A stretch of DNA of 64,000 bases, taken from the NCBI RefSeq assembly GCF_002005305.1, contig NZ_CP014782.1:2666001-2730000 (forward strand), in the 5' to 3' direction. The notes below the pieces were generated by a model. It was not told where the DNA came from, ran no database searches, and was given only the letters and a program-made list of their open reading frames with translations. Each line of letters begins with the position of its first letter. Position 1 is the first letter of the stretch. Source of the DNA: Shewanella psychrophila (lineage in GTDB: Bacteria > Pseudomonadota > Gammaproteobacteria > Enterobacterales > Shewanellaceae). Made by a program: the position numbers and the translations under genes. This document shows positions 44,472 through 54,200 of this stretch, in pieces.

Positions 44472-44573
44472 CTTCTTTGGCTCCTTGATAGGGCTTCTTT
44501 TAAAAATGAATTTTTACAAAAAAAGGGAGAGCTAAACTCCCCCTTCCCTTTTTATACCTTAATTCTAATTAGA

Positions 44574-47210
44574 TTAGAACCTTACACTCGCACCTAAAGT
44601 CACACGACGAGCCATTTCATATTCAAATGTAGGGAAACCATTAGTGAAACCGCTACGGTTTGTCTGGAAGTTATTGTTACCAGTCTGAACCGAACCTTCT
44701 TCAAGTAAGTTATTACCATCAAGTTTGATATCTAAATAATCAGTTACATGCCAGATAGCACTTAAATCTAAGCTACCAAATGCATCATGTAAGCGATTTC
44801 CATAAGAACCTTGCTCACGGATCATGTACTCACTACGCCAATTATATGCTAAACGAACTTGGAAAAGATCATTTTCAAAGTAACCTGTCACGTTATATGA
44901 ATGTTCTGAGCTATCACTCAAGAATGGATTCATATCAGTGTAAGTATCCTCACCAGTCTCTGTATCAGTGTAGGTATAGTTAACAATAGAACCTAAACCA
45001 TTACCGTAATCTTGTTGATACTGAAATTCAGCACCTTGGATAATCGCTGACTCACCGTTTTGTTTCTCTTGAACAGTCCAACCAGCAGCTTCTTCATCAG
45101 GTCGTAATGTTCCCTCGAATGGAATGTCTGCACTATCTGCACGGTATTCATTGATAGTTACGAAGTTCTTAACATCTTTCCAGAATAGGCCTACAGATAC
45201 TAAAGAGTCCTCGTTGAAGTACCACTCAATACCTAAATCCATTTGGTTAGCCACGTATGGATTAAGACCAATATTACCTACTACCCAGTACTGATTATCA
45301 GGCAGATCATCATCAGCACCTAAAACATTCGGGTTAACATACATATCATCATATTGTGGACGAGCCATAACTCGAGCTGCTGAAGCACGCATTATCACAT
45401 CATCAGAAAGGTCCAAGACTACGTTTAAGCTTGGTAACCATTCACCATAACTTGCATCATCCGAAACTTTCTTACCACTTTGATAATATGTTGAAGTTGC
45501 TTCAGTCCCAGCATAACGAACACCAAAGTTACCGCGCATGCCGTCTGTACCAAAGTTCGCCATCACATATGCAGCATAATTATCTTCATCAACTTCACGA
45601 TATGAACCTAAATCTTCACTTTCGCCAATTATGCTAGATTTAGCCCACGCTTTTAGCGCTTCAGGATCAAACTTTGCTATCTGATAGTCACCGGCTCCGA
45701 CATCTATAGTTCCAGCAGCAACACTACTTGTTGCAATAGTCGTATCAAAACCTTCAGCCTGAATATACTCATAGCGACGAGAAGTTGTATTGTGCTGTGC
45801 GTATTTAACACCAGTCTTAATCGCATTGATCACACCGAAATCAACATCGAATTTAATATCAGCTTGAATGTAGCTTTCATCATCAGTCTTTGGGGTGCGG
45901 TTAAAGTTTGAACCTGTCCCCATGGTTAATGACCCAGGATCGTAAGCTGCGATGTCGAAACCATTAGTATCCCAAGTCTGGCTTCCACCAGTAAAGTCAT
46001 AGGAACCACCTGGGATTGGTGTGCCACCAGTACCGTCATCTACAACCATTTCAAAGTCTGTACCACCAGATGACGTTGTTGTGCCTATCTGTGTGGTAAA
46101 TTCATAGTTATCACCTGCGTATTCCATCTTTAAATCGAATACTTGAGACTTCATTGTCGCTTCACGTGGACGAGCCTGCCAAAAAGCAACATTCAAAGGA
46201 CCAGCAACTTGAGTCCCTGAACCATCAGCACTCGGAGCATCACCACCACATAGACCACAACCGCCTAACCAGGTTGTATCATCCCACGCACCAGAACCTG
46301 GGGCACCAGACCAAGATGTATCACCTTGAGTAAGCCAAAGTGCATAGTTGGTATTATTTGCTTCCATCTGCATATCAATCGCGTTGAAAACAAAGTTTAG
46401 CGAATCTGTTGGAGCATATTGGAAAGTAGCAGTAAGAGCAGAACGTTTACGCTCTTGCTCAAATGCAACGGGACCAGCTCCCCACTCCCAAAAAGCTTCA
46501 TTACCCTGGCGCTGTAAGCTACGATCTTGCAAAACACCTGAAACTAAAACACCAAATGTTTCCTCATCATTTTTCCAAGAACCCAAAGCTGAAAACTGGG
46601 GGTCTACCGTATCAGAGTCACTCTGATATTGACCTTCAGCGGAAGCATAAAAAGTTAGAGAGTCCATATCAAGCGGTTTACGAGTATTAATAATTACCGT
46701 ACCACCAATACCACCTTCGGCTAGATCTGCTTGAGATGATTTATAAACTTCTATATCGCCAACAAGCTCAGAAGGGAGTAGCTCATAGTTAAATGAACGC
46801 TTCGCAGGCTCTAATACGAACCAACCTGTTGACGCAACATTCTGACCATTAAGTGTAGTTAAGGTCAGATCTTGACCTGCACCTCGTATTGAAACACCTG
46901 CACCTTCACCGAACTGACGCTGGATAGTTACACCAGGAATGCGCTGTAAAGACTCAGCAACGTTTTTATCCGGGAACTTACCGATATCCTCAGCGGTAAT
47001 CGCATCAACAGTACCGTCAGAGAAACGCTTGGCGTTCAAATTGGCCTGTTGCGAAGCACGAATCCCTCGAACTTCAATCTTTTCAATGTTTTCATCAGCC
47101 GTTACAGCTGAATCTGCTTCTGCCGCGATTGCAGACATAGAGACTGCAGTACCTAGCAATAGCGCTATATTTGTAGCTAGTACACTTTTCTTAAAATTAG
47201 ATGGTCGCAT
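44574..47210 (-). CDS. TonB-dependent receptor, probable chitooligosaccharide/GlcNAc uptake
   Basis: An 878-residue outer-membrane receptor. The true start is the ATG at 47210, giving a signal peptide (MRPSNFKKSVLATN to ending AIAAEA); the frame open to 47399 would run through the NagR operator at 47271. The plug (about 45-170) includes IEKIEVRGIRASQQANL and ESLQRIPGVTIQRQFGEG; the barrel ends VTLGASVRF with terminal Phe. The N-terminal part is of the proteobacterial TonB receptor subfamily linked to carbohydrate loci. By its NagR operator and neighbours it should import chitin-derived oligosaccharides, but substrate is inferred from context. It heads an operon with sapC and halogenase 2. Confidence 0.9.
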   Translation of the reverse strand: MRPSNFKKSVLATNIALLLGTAVSMSAIAAEADSAVTADENIEKIEVRGIRASQQANLNAKRFSDGTVDAITAEDIGKFPDKNVAESLQRIPGVTIQRQFGEGAGVSIRGAGQDLTLTTLNGQNVASTGWFVLEPAKRSFNYELLPSELVGDIEVYKSSQADLAEGGIGGTVIINTRKPLDMDSLTFYASAEGQYQSDSDTVDPQFSALGSWKNDEETFGVLVSGVLQDRSLQRQGNEAFWEWGAGPVAFEQERKRSALTATFQYAPTDSLNFVFNAIDMQMEANNTNYALWLTQGDTSWSGAPGSGAWDDTTWLGGCGLCGGDAPSADGSGTQVAGPLNVAFWQARPREATMKSQVFDLKMEYAGDNYEFTTQIGTTTSSGGTDFEMVVDDGTGGTPIPGGSYDFTGGSQTWDTNGFDIAAYDPGSLTMGTGSNFNRTPKTDDESYIQADIKFDVDFGVINAIKTGVKYAQHNTTSRRYEYIQAEGFDTTIATSSVAAGTIDVGAGDYQIAKFDPEALKAWAKSSIIGESEDLGSYREVDEDNYAAYVMANFGTDGMRGNFGVRYAGTEATSTYYQSGKKVSDDASYGEWLPSLNVVLDLSDDVIMRASAARVMARPQYDDMYVNPNVLGADDDLPDNQYWVVGNIGLNPYVANQMDLGIEWYFNEDSLVSVGLFWKDVKNFVTINEYRADSADIPFEGTLRPDEEAAGWTVQEKQNGESAIIQGAEFQYQQDYGNGLGSIVNYTYTDTETGEDTYTDMNPFLSDSSEHSYNVTGYFENDLFQVRLAYNWRSEYMIREQGSYGNRLHDAFGSLDLSAIWHVTDYLDIKLDGNNLLEEGSVQTGNNNFQTNRSGFTNGFPTFEYEMARRVTLGASVRF

Positions 47211-47270
47211 CTCGTTTCCCTTCCATAACTTTATTTTATTTTTTAGTTTCCATAACCATTCCCTCAGGAA

Positions 47271-47284
47271 TGACAACGCTGTCA
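47271..47284. promoter_or_regulatory. NagR operator upstream of the TonB receptor operon
   Basis: TGACAACGCTGTCA, perfect palindrome, 61 bp before the TonB receptor ATG. Confidence 0.88.
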
Positions 47285-47642
47285 TGTCTAGTACAAACAT
47301 TACACAATAATTTACATGGAAGCCACAAGAAAATAACCAAAAGAGCCGAAAACAAGTCTGTTTGAACATTTTTATTACAGGTGTCGGCCAGACACCCACT
47401 TGTTAAACCTTTGTTGCATGCGGGCTTGAGGGATAAAAATTCCTGTTATTAGTTATAAGAAAATTATTCTTATCGAAGGAAAATTACATTTGTCGATTGC
47501 TAATTAAGGTAAAAGTTCGCACTATAGACCGTAACAAAATGAAATAAAGTTCTTTGTAAACCTGAATACAAAAGACGTACACTCATCTTTACAAGTATTA
47601 GAGCTTACCTATAACACACTGATAAGACGAGTGTTTAGTTGT
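47285..47642. other. Divergent region between TonB receptor and nagR
   Basis: Holds inverted repeats GGTGTC-5-GACACC at 47380-47396 and ATAAGAA-5-TTCTTAT at 47455-47473. These could bind other regulators or be part of the nagR promoter; no gene is seen. Confidence 0.4.
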
Positions 47643-48656
47643 ATGAAAGTCACAATAAATGACGTAGCGAAACATGCTGGTGTTTCAATTAAAACAGTTT
47701 CTCGAGTCACCAATAACGAGCCTTCTGTAAAACAAGCCACCATAGATAAAGTCAATAAAGCCATTACAGAGTTGGATTATCAACCTAATTTAGCGGCAAG
47801 AAACTTAGCAGGCACTAAGTCTTATGTAATTGGTTTTATCTATGATAATCCCAACGCTTATTATGTTATTGATATGCAAAACGGCATACTGTCCTCATGT
47901 AAAGATCTTGGATATGAGCTGCTAATTCACCCTTGCAATGCCAAATCTGATAACATTTGCGCCGAATTAACCACTTTGGTAAAGCATGCAAGACTGGCAG
48001 GTTTAGTCTTGACTCCTCCTCTATCTGAAGACCCAAAAATCCTCCAAGCATTAGATGAAATTGATGCGAATTATGTGCGGATTATTGCTGGAGAAAAAAT
48101 AGATAGCGACACTGGGTTAGCCGTCCTTGTGAATGATAAACATGGAGCAGTTTCAATCACCCAGCACTTAATTGACTTAGGCCACAAAAACATCGCCTTT
48201 TTAAGTGGTGATCAACACCACGAATCTACCAAGGCACGTTTATCTGGTTATACCCAAGCGTTGCAGGATAATAACCTGAAGCTAGATAAACAAAACATTA
48301 TTGAAGGCGAGTACTCTTTCGAATCCGGTGTATCCGGTGCAAAGACTTTACTTAACAGAGCAAACAAACCTACTGCAATCGTTGCTTGTAACGATGAAAT
48401 AGCCGCTGGTGCACTGTTTGCTGCACGGCTCGAAGGATTGGATATCCCCAATGATATTTCAATCGTCGGCTTCGAAGATAGTCCATTTTCAAGACAAACC
48501 TGGCCAAAACTAACGACAGTTCATCAGCCTAATCAGAAAATAGCCCAGATGGCTACCGAACTCTTGATTGCGAAGAGACGATCTCAGAAGTCTGCGCAGG
48601 CGAAGATTTTCATACCTGAACCAGTGATCAGAGACTCATCTTCGAAAGCGACCTAG
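47643..48656 (+). CDS. nagR: LacI-family repressor NagR
   Basis: A 337-residue LacI/GalR-type regulator from the ATG at 47643 (the frame also has a start four codons earlier). Residues 1-25 are the HTH (MKVTINDVAKHAGVSIKTVSR), followed by the hinge helix LAARNLAGTKS and a two-lobed periplasmic-binding-protein-like effector domain. The locus position and the five LacI-type palindromes in the GlcNAc genes point to NagR. The effector in Shewanella is expected to be a GlcNAc-derived metabolite. It is divergent from the TonB receptor operon and convergent with glnB across a terminator. Confidence 0.9.
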   Translation: MKVTINDVAKHAGVSIKTVSRVTNNEPSVKQATIDKVNKAITELDYQPNLAARNLAGTKSYVIGFIYDNPNAYYVIDMQNGILSSCKDLGYELLIHPCNAKSDNICAELTTLVKHARLAGLVLTPPLSEDPKILQALDEIDANYVRIIAGEKIDSDTGLAVLVNDKHGAVSITQHLIDLGHKNIAFLSGDQHHESTKARLSGYTQALQDNNLKLDKQNIIEGEYSFESGVSGAKTLLNRANKPTAIVACNDEIAAGALFAARLEGLDIPNDISIVGFEDSPFSRQTWPKLTTVHQPNQKIAQMATELLIAKRRSQKSAQAKIFIPEPVIRDSSSKAT

Positions 48657-48689
48657 GTATACCGATTTATAACCAATACATATAAAATC

Positions 48690-48723
48690 AAAAATGGCGT
48701 TGAATCTCAACGCCATTTTTATA
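48690..48723. terminator. Bidirectional terminator between nagR and glnB
   Basis: AAAAATGGCGTTGA / TCAACGCCATTTTT with loop ATC, A-run left and T-run right. Confidence 0.92.
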
Positions 48724-48750
48724 AATATCTACTAATGCTTATAAAGAGCG

Positions 48751-49089
48751 TTATACCGCCTCTTCATTCTCCTCACCGGTACGTATCCTAATCACACGCT
48801 CAATCTCAGTGACAAAAATCTTACCATCACCAATCTTACCTGTACGCGCCGTATCCACAATGACTTCAATGGCTTGATCTAGTTGCTCATCTTGGATCAC
48901 TAGCTCTATTTTGACTTTAGGTAAAAAGTCCACCATGTACTCGGCACCTCGATACAGTTCAGTGTGCCCTTTTTGTCGGCCAAAGCCTTTGACTTCTAGA
49001 ACGGTCATGCCGGTAATGCCGATCTCAGCAAGAGATTCACGAACATCATCCAACTTAAATGGCTTAATAATCGCCTCGACCTTTTTCAT
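48751..49089 (-). CDS. glnB: Nitrogen regulatory protein P-II (GlnB)
   Basis: A 112-residue trimeric signal protein. The start at 49089 follows AAGGAG; the codon before it (TTG) could be an alternative. The T-loop holds the uridylylated Tyr51 in ELYRGAEYMVDFLPK; the two PII signatures YRGAEY and TGKIGDGKIFV are intact. The sequence is nearer to E. coli GlnB than GlnK (Asp-Asp-Val at 14-16 and the RTGEE tail), and no amtB is adjacent. It senses 2-oxoglutarate and ATP/ADP and controls glutamine synthetase and NtrBC. Confidence 0.96.
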   Translation of the reverse strand: MKKVEAIIKPFKLDDVRESLAEIGITGMTVLEVKGFGRQKGHTELYRGAEYMVDFLPKVKIELVIQDEQLDQAIEVIVDTARTGKIGDGKIFVTEIERVIRIRTGEENEEAV

Positions 49090-49345
49090 CAAATGCTCCT
49101 TAATAGGGTAATAAATTACTTATCAATATTATTGCTCAAGCTTATCACGAGCTTGTGGCTCTCCAAAGTTAATATACTAATCAATCTTATGGAAGGCATT
49201 TCCATTTCACAAAACAATAAAATTACCTTACCAATTCTTCCAATCTAACTATACTTTCACAATTGGCCACTGCTTTAATGTGATTGCAGGACGCAACACG
49301 GGTCAATGAAGATGATTTCTCGGGCTTATATTCAAAGGACTGAAT

Positions 49346-49855
49346 ATGAATACAAATAATGGCTTTACTCTAATAGAACTCATGACCACTCTGGTCGTAT
49401 CTACAACCTTGATCAGTATTGCTGTTCCAAATTTCAATTCCCTCTATGAACACTATCGAGCAGATTCATCCATTCGAGTCATACAACAAACACTTCAACT
49501 GGCACGCAATACAGCCATCAACTACGGCGTACGTGTGACAGTTTGCCCCATAGTAGAAAACCAGTGTAGCGACGACTGGACGATTGGTATTACGGCTTTT
49601 ATTGACTCAGGTGCCGGCAATGTCATAGATGGTCAAGATGAAATTCTGATCAAAACCGCCAGCTTCTACCACGATGACTTTGTCACTTATAACCGTAGCG
49701 CAATTAGATTTCAGACCGATGGACTAGCTTCTGGTACCAACGGTACCTTAAAATATTGTCCATCATCGACAATGAACGAATACTCGAAAGCAGTAATAAT
49801 TAATCAATCAGGAAGGATCCGCTTCTCAAAAGCTAATATCATCGAATGCAGATAA
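49346..49855 (+). CDS. fimT: GspH/FimT-family pseudopilin 1
   Basis: A 169-residue type IV prepilin-like protein. The leader MNTNNG is cut before Phe7, giving mature FTLIELMTTLV with the Glu at position 5, followed by the hydrophobic helix. The C-terminal GspH domain has two cysteine pairs (VCPIVENQC and a later YCPSS...ECR). It is one of two adjacent paralogues on the plus strand, facing the pilV-pilE operon on the minus strand. It likely takes part in priming or initiating the pilus or in DNA uptake, as FimT/FimU does elsewhere. A terminator-like 26-bp palindrome follows. Confidence 0.88.
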   Translation: MNTNNGFTLIELMTTLVVSTTLISIAVPNFNSLYEHYRADSSIRVIQQTLQLARNTAINYGVRVTVCPIVENQCSDDWTIGITAFIDSGAGNVIDGQDEILIKTASFYHDDFVTYNRSAIRFQTDGLASGTNGTLKYCPSSTMNEYSKAVIINQSGRIRFSKANIIECR

Positions 49856-49918
49856 TGACTAAAGTAGAAATAACATTTTTAGGCCATAATAAAATAAACT
49901 GAAATAGTCAAAATTCCC

Positions 49919-49955
49919 TTTAAAGCCAATATATTGGCTTTAAATACTTGTTTTT
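49919..49955 (+). terminator. Terminator: 26-bp perfect palindrome plus T-run
   Basis: TTTAAAGCCAAT / ATTGGCTTTAAA with a 2-base centre, followed by TACTTGTTTTTT. Confidence 0.75.
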
Positions 49956-50019
49956 TCATACTGTAAATAGACTGGTTCTCGCTTATACTTAATGGAGTAC
50001 TAAAAACGAGGATGGTGTT

Positions 50020-50526
50020 ATGCGGCCGCAACAAAATGGATTTACATTAATTGAACTCATGGTGACACTCGTAGTTGCCATGCTCTTAGTCGGTGTCGGC
50101 GCTCCGTCCTTAAAGTCCATGTATGAAGGATATCGAACTGATAGCGAGATACGTAAGGTCAACCAATCTTTGCAGTTTGCACGCAGCCACGCCGTTAGCT
50201 ACGGCTCTAGAGTGACCATGTGCCCAATAGTATCAGGAAGCTGTAACGCAGACTGGAGTAAAGGCTTCAAAATATTTCTCGATAATGGCGCCCCAAATCA
50301 AATCGATGGCAACGACGAAGTTCTTACTGTCGTAGGCGCTTTTAATTCTAGCGATTTTGTTTCATTTGCACCCAGCGCAATAAACTTCACTACAGATGGA
50401 CTCACCAGTGCAGGCTTATTTATCTACTGCCCCGGTAGTAAGGTGAGCGATGAAACTATGGGTCTGCAAATTAATGCCTCTGGAACAGCAAGGTTTAGCA
50501 CAGCAACCAACCTTAACTGTAACTAA
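50020..50526 (+). CDS. GspH/FimT-family pseudopilin 2
   Basis: A 168-residue paralogue of the protein at 49346. Leader MRPQQNG cut before Phe8, mature FTLIELMVTLV with Glu5, then the helix and a GspH domain. The same cysteine pattern is kept (MCPIVSGSC, YCPGS, NLNC). The two proteins align along their whole length (IDG-DE, INFxTDG, YCP), so the pair arose by tandem duplication. It ends 2 bp before the stop of the convergent tapY2-like gene. Confidence 0.88.
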   Translation: MRPQQNGFTLIELMVTLVVAMLLVGVGAPSLKSMYEGYRTDSEIRKVNQSLQFARSHAVSYGSRVTMCPIVSGSCNADWSKGFKIFLDNGAPNQIDGNDEVLTVVGAFNSSDFVSFAPSAINFTTDGLTSAGLFIYCPGSKVSDETMGLQINASGTARFSTATNLNCN

Positions 50527-50528
50527 CC

Positions 50529-50846
50529 CTACCTTGCAGTCTCTTCATCTAGTTTTTGAGCTGCGCCAGATGTAAATGAAGCATCAAGCTCTACACATTC
50601 TTCAACATTCTTGATATAGACACCTTTACCAGGGATCTTTCTTGACGGCAATTTGGCCATGTTTTTGGTAAAATTCTTTACCTCCCATCTATAGAAAGCA
50701 ATTTCATGCCCTTTAGCCGTCTTCAAGTAACACTTATATTCAAGTTTTTCAGTTTTTCTATCATCCGCATTAACAGATGACGAGTTAACTAATAGTGCAG
50801 ATGCAATAAATGAAAATATTATATATGTTAACTGTGACTTATTCAT
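50529..50846 (-). CDS. TapY2-like small secreted protein of the type IV pilus operon
   Basis: A 105-residue exported protein. The start at 50846 overlaps the pilE stop by four bases (ATGA), so it is coupled to pilE; the frame extends three codons further. Residues 1-28 are a signal peptide (ending NSSSVNA). The mature part has two cysteines (YKCYLKT and VEECVEL) likely to form a disulfide, and ends in a helical tail AAQKLDEETAR. By its position after pilE in the tapV-tapW-tapX-tapY1 type of operon it is probably the TapY2 family; this family call is from context more than from sequence. Confidence 0.6.
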   Translation of the reverse strand: MNKSQLTYIIFSFIASALLVNSSSVNADDRKTEKLEYKCYLKTAKGHEIAFYRWEVKNFTKNMAKLPSRKIPGKGVYIKNVEECVELDASFTSGAAQKLDEETAR

Positions 50847-51232
50847 TCCCAACACTCCGCAGGTGACTTTTCTCCGATATCATTAATCTGAATAGTGATA
50901 CATGCGCTATCTCTACTTGCCTGCTTCCCTTGAGCCGTTGCCACGACAATAAAGCTGGCCGTTCCGGTTGAATCTACACTATATAAGCCGTTATCAGTGA
51001 CATAAGGATCTGCACCTAGGTTAAGGTCATTCATATCCGTAGCGTATTGCCTGTTATCCAGATAAAACTGCTCTTGCAAGTTCGCGACTCTCATTACCGC
51101 TGCCAAGCCATCTGCCCGTCCTCCCTTCGCCACAAAATCAGTATAAGTTGGGTAAATAACTGCCGCTAAGATCCCCATAATGGCAACAGCAATCATCAAC
51201 TCAATTAAACTAAAACCTTTAATTTTATTCAT
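50843..51232 (-). CDS. pilE: Type IV minor pilin PilE
   Basis: A 129-residue type IV prepilin. The ATG at 51232 gives the leader MNKIKG cut before Phe7, mature FSLIELMIAVAIMGILAAVIYP with Glu5; the frame runs further to 51295, and MMSENR starts at about 51250 are an alternative. The C-terminal domain has the DxxC near the end (CITIQIN and ECWE) expected for a pilin disulfide. It follows pilY1 by 28 bp and precedes the tapY2-like gene with overlap, in the standard fimU-pilV-pilW-pilX-pilY1-pilE set of minor pilins. Confidence 0.9.
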   Translation of the reverse strand: MNKIKGFSLIELMIAVAIMGILAAVIYPTYTDFVAKGGRADGLAAVMRVANLQEQFYLDNRQYATDMNDLNLGADPYVTDNGLYSVDSTGTASFIVVATAQGKQASRDSACITIQINDIGEKSPAECWE

Positions 51233-51260
51233 CCGATTTTCACTCATCATATTGTAATCA

Positions 51261-54200
51261 TTACTCGTTGATATGGTAGTAAATACGGTTGACACCTAAG
51301 CCACCACCAACACATTTCTCATCACCTGGAGGGCATCCATCTCCATCTCCACCTCCACCTCCACCGCCAGATTTCTCCATCTCATCACCAGCAGCACCGA
51401 TACCTATCAGGTACATATAGGAATCTCCATTTCCATTAGGTGGAATAACCAATTGCGGCGTATCGGGCACTCTCTCGCCCATTTCTAGATATTCATGGGT
51501 ATAAGAACGAGTCCCCTTATGAAGGTCGAACCCATAAAGTCGTCCGACGCCTGAAACTAGACACTGAGTACTCGAAGCCGTATCTCCGGGAACATATGAA
51601 GTAAAGAAAACTCGACCTTCAATGATTGAAGCACCTGCTAAACTTTTCTCGCCTAATGACCCAAAGCCATAATACCAGCCTCGCTTTAAGCCGAAGCTAA
51701 TATTGTCTGCATCTGAGGAGGGCACTGCAGATGTCACATTATAAAGATTCGCTAAAGTCAGTGCTTCTGGTACCTCATTACCCGGTGCACCATTAAATGA
51801 GCGAGAAATAACATGGCGATCTTGAAGCATATAGAACATATCTGAACGTGAAGTGTCTGTCGGATGAGGTCTATGCCCAGTACCTACAACTACCGCATCA
51901 TAAGCGACATTCTGATATGTTTTAGTTTTAGTTGTAGTTCCGCCGACAGTCACATCCACTTCAGACAGATTAGTAAATACCGTTTGCGCCACTGCAGGTT
52001 CTGAAAAGAATCGCCTATCAGAGGCTAAAGTACTACCGCCTAAATCAGCAAATTTAAACGCAGTCCAAGGATTAGTCGAGCTTTTAGGGCTAGCGCTTGG
52101 GAGATCCATACGCCAAACATTGCCGCCTGTATCGGTCGCATAAATTCTATCGGTCAACCTATCACCATTAGCATCGAGCACGGCAACAGAATTGGGAATG
52201 CTATCGGTTATCCCTGGCATCTGGGTCACACTTGTACCAGAACTAGGCCCAAAAGCGTGTACTAGCACTCCTGTTTTAGCATCTACAATAAATACACCGC
52301 GACCTTGTACATCAGGTAAACCAACAGCAGCTGGATCTTTTGATGAAGGAGAGTAACCAGCACCAAAAATAAGTACAGGTGAAGCAGAGGCTGGATCTGT
52401 ATTACCTATTGGCCAGCCAGGGATAAGGGTAATAACAGGCTCAGACCAAGTTTGACCAAGCTCACTCATGCCTGCACTATCTGAATCAATTTTCCACATA
52501 TAGCTAGGAGAGTCAGGACTAGTAATATCAATAGCATAGTAAGACTTGCCTCCACGTCTCATACCGGCAAAGATCCAAGCCTTCTCTATTCCGCCTGAGC
52601 CCGTTTTCACATAGGCCACTGGAGGGCTGTCCATCCCATAGACTGAGTGTACTCCGGTGGGAACATTCGCTCTTAATTCGACTAAATTAGGTAACAACTC
52701 ATAGGGCATAAATGCCCATGACTCAGCGACTGAATCTCCCGAGTCCTTAAACATGTGTAAGAAGCCATGATTTGTCCCCACCAATATTCGCAGATCAGGT
52801 GATGATGAACTTCCGAAGTTAATGGCCAACGGCTTCGAGTGCAGCGGATCACCTAGTACATCCTCACGAATATCACTGGTGCTATTGTCATTATCGTCAT
52901 CGTCGACATCTTTACCTTTAGCCCAATCAAATAACTTATTGAGTTCAGTGCTATTAACTCCCATATATGCCGCTAATGCACTGTCGCCGCCGGCAGAATT
53001 TGAAGCATTACTTTTTGTCAGCAACTTTAACGAACCACCTGTGCCTAGATTGCCATAGAGCTTCCTTGTAGTGGTTCCTCTCAAAGTATGTGCGGCTCCA
53101 CCGACTCGGACATCATTACCATCACCTCCTCCACTAGAACCGGAGCAAACTGAATTTGGGGTCCAATATGAGCACGAGGATGCTTTGAGGTTACCATCAG
53201 TGCCTATTGCCAAAGCACCATTTTTATCGACGATATCACCACTACCTGTCACCCTAAACTTCTTGATATTACCCATCCATCTAGGCCCTTTGTTGGGCAA
53301 GAACATGGCGTAGTAAACAGAATCAAATGTTTGGGTTCTATCGAAATTATTACTTGCAATGGAAGGTGAAGTGAAGCTCGCATTGACCTCTAAGATCTGT
53401 GAGAAGACTTGTGAAAGTGCACTTTGTAATTGAGTCGCATCTTTCGCAGCAAAGTATGCACCTCCACCTAAGTCTGCCGTTTTCTTCAATATAGGAGCGG
53501 CATCATCAGCACCATCACTAAACCCAATAGTGAAAGTACTGACAAACTGATCACCCTCTAAATTTGTGTTTACATCTTTGCGATTTAAAATACTGGCGAG
53601 TGCAGGAAGATAGCTTCCATCTTCCTTATCGGCAGAGCGATAGCCCGACATACCTTTCACCAAAGAATTAGCTGCTGTATCACGAGTTGGCGAGCCATCG
53701 GTAACGTAAACGACATAGGAGCGATTCGAGCACTGAGTTTCACCAAATGGGGAAATATAATAGTTACCATCCTCGACACTTCTATCGCGTTCAGGATCTA
53801 AACTTCCCGCTTCTTTAGCAAACTTAACCTTTCCACCAGAAAAGTAACGATAGGCCTCATACAAGGTTTCACATAGTGGTGTCCAAGTATCAGCATCTAG
53901 ATTATTAATCGTTTCAACTAATGTCTTTTTACTGGCCGCATTTCGTCTCTGTATTCCCGATATAATACGTCCACCATCACTGGTTCGGCCTGTATTATAG
54001 TTAAATACCGATAACCCAAAATCAACACTGGGTGTAGTGACAACAGTGTCCTCCATGACTCGCTTGGCAATCTCCATTCGAGTTGTCCAGCGTTTACTTT
54101 TGGTGCTATGGTACCAATCAATATAAGTTTTTGTGTATAAAGTAACAGATTTACCTATACCAAACTTTGTCAAAAATGCTTTATCAATAGCAGCTGTTTT

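Noticed and set aside
46348..46690. Plus-strand frames inside the TonB receptor
   Set aside because: Antisense shadows with no family match or ribosome binding site.
47211..47399. Longer TonB receptor start at 47399
   Set aside because: It would run through the NagR operator at 47271 and precede the clear signal peptide at 47210.
52822..53313. Plus-strand frames inside pilY1
   Set aside because: Shadows of a long well-supported minus-strand gene with no independent signals.
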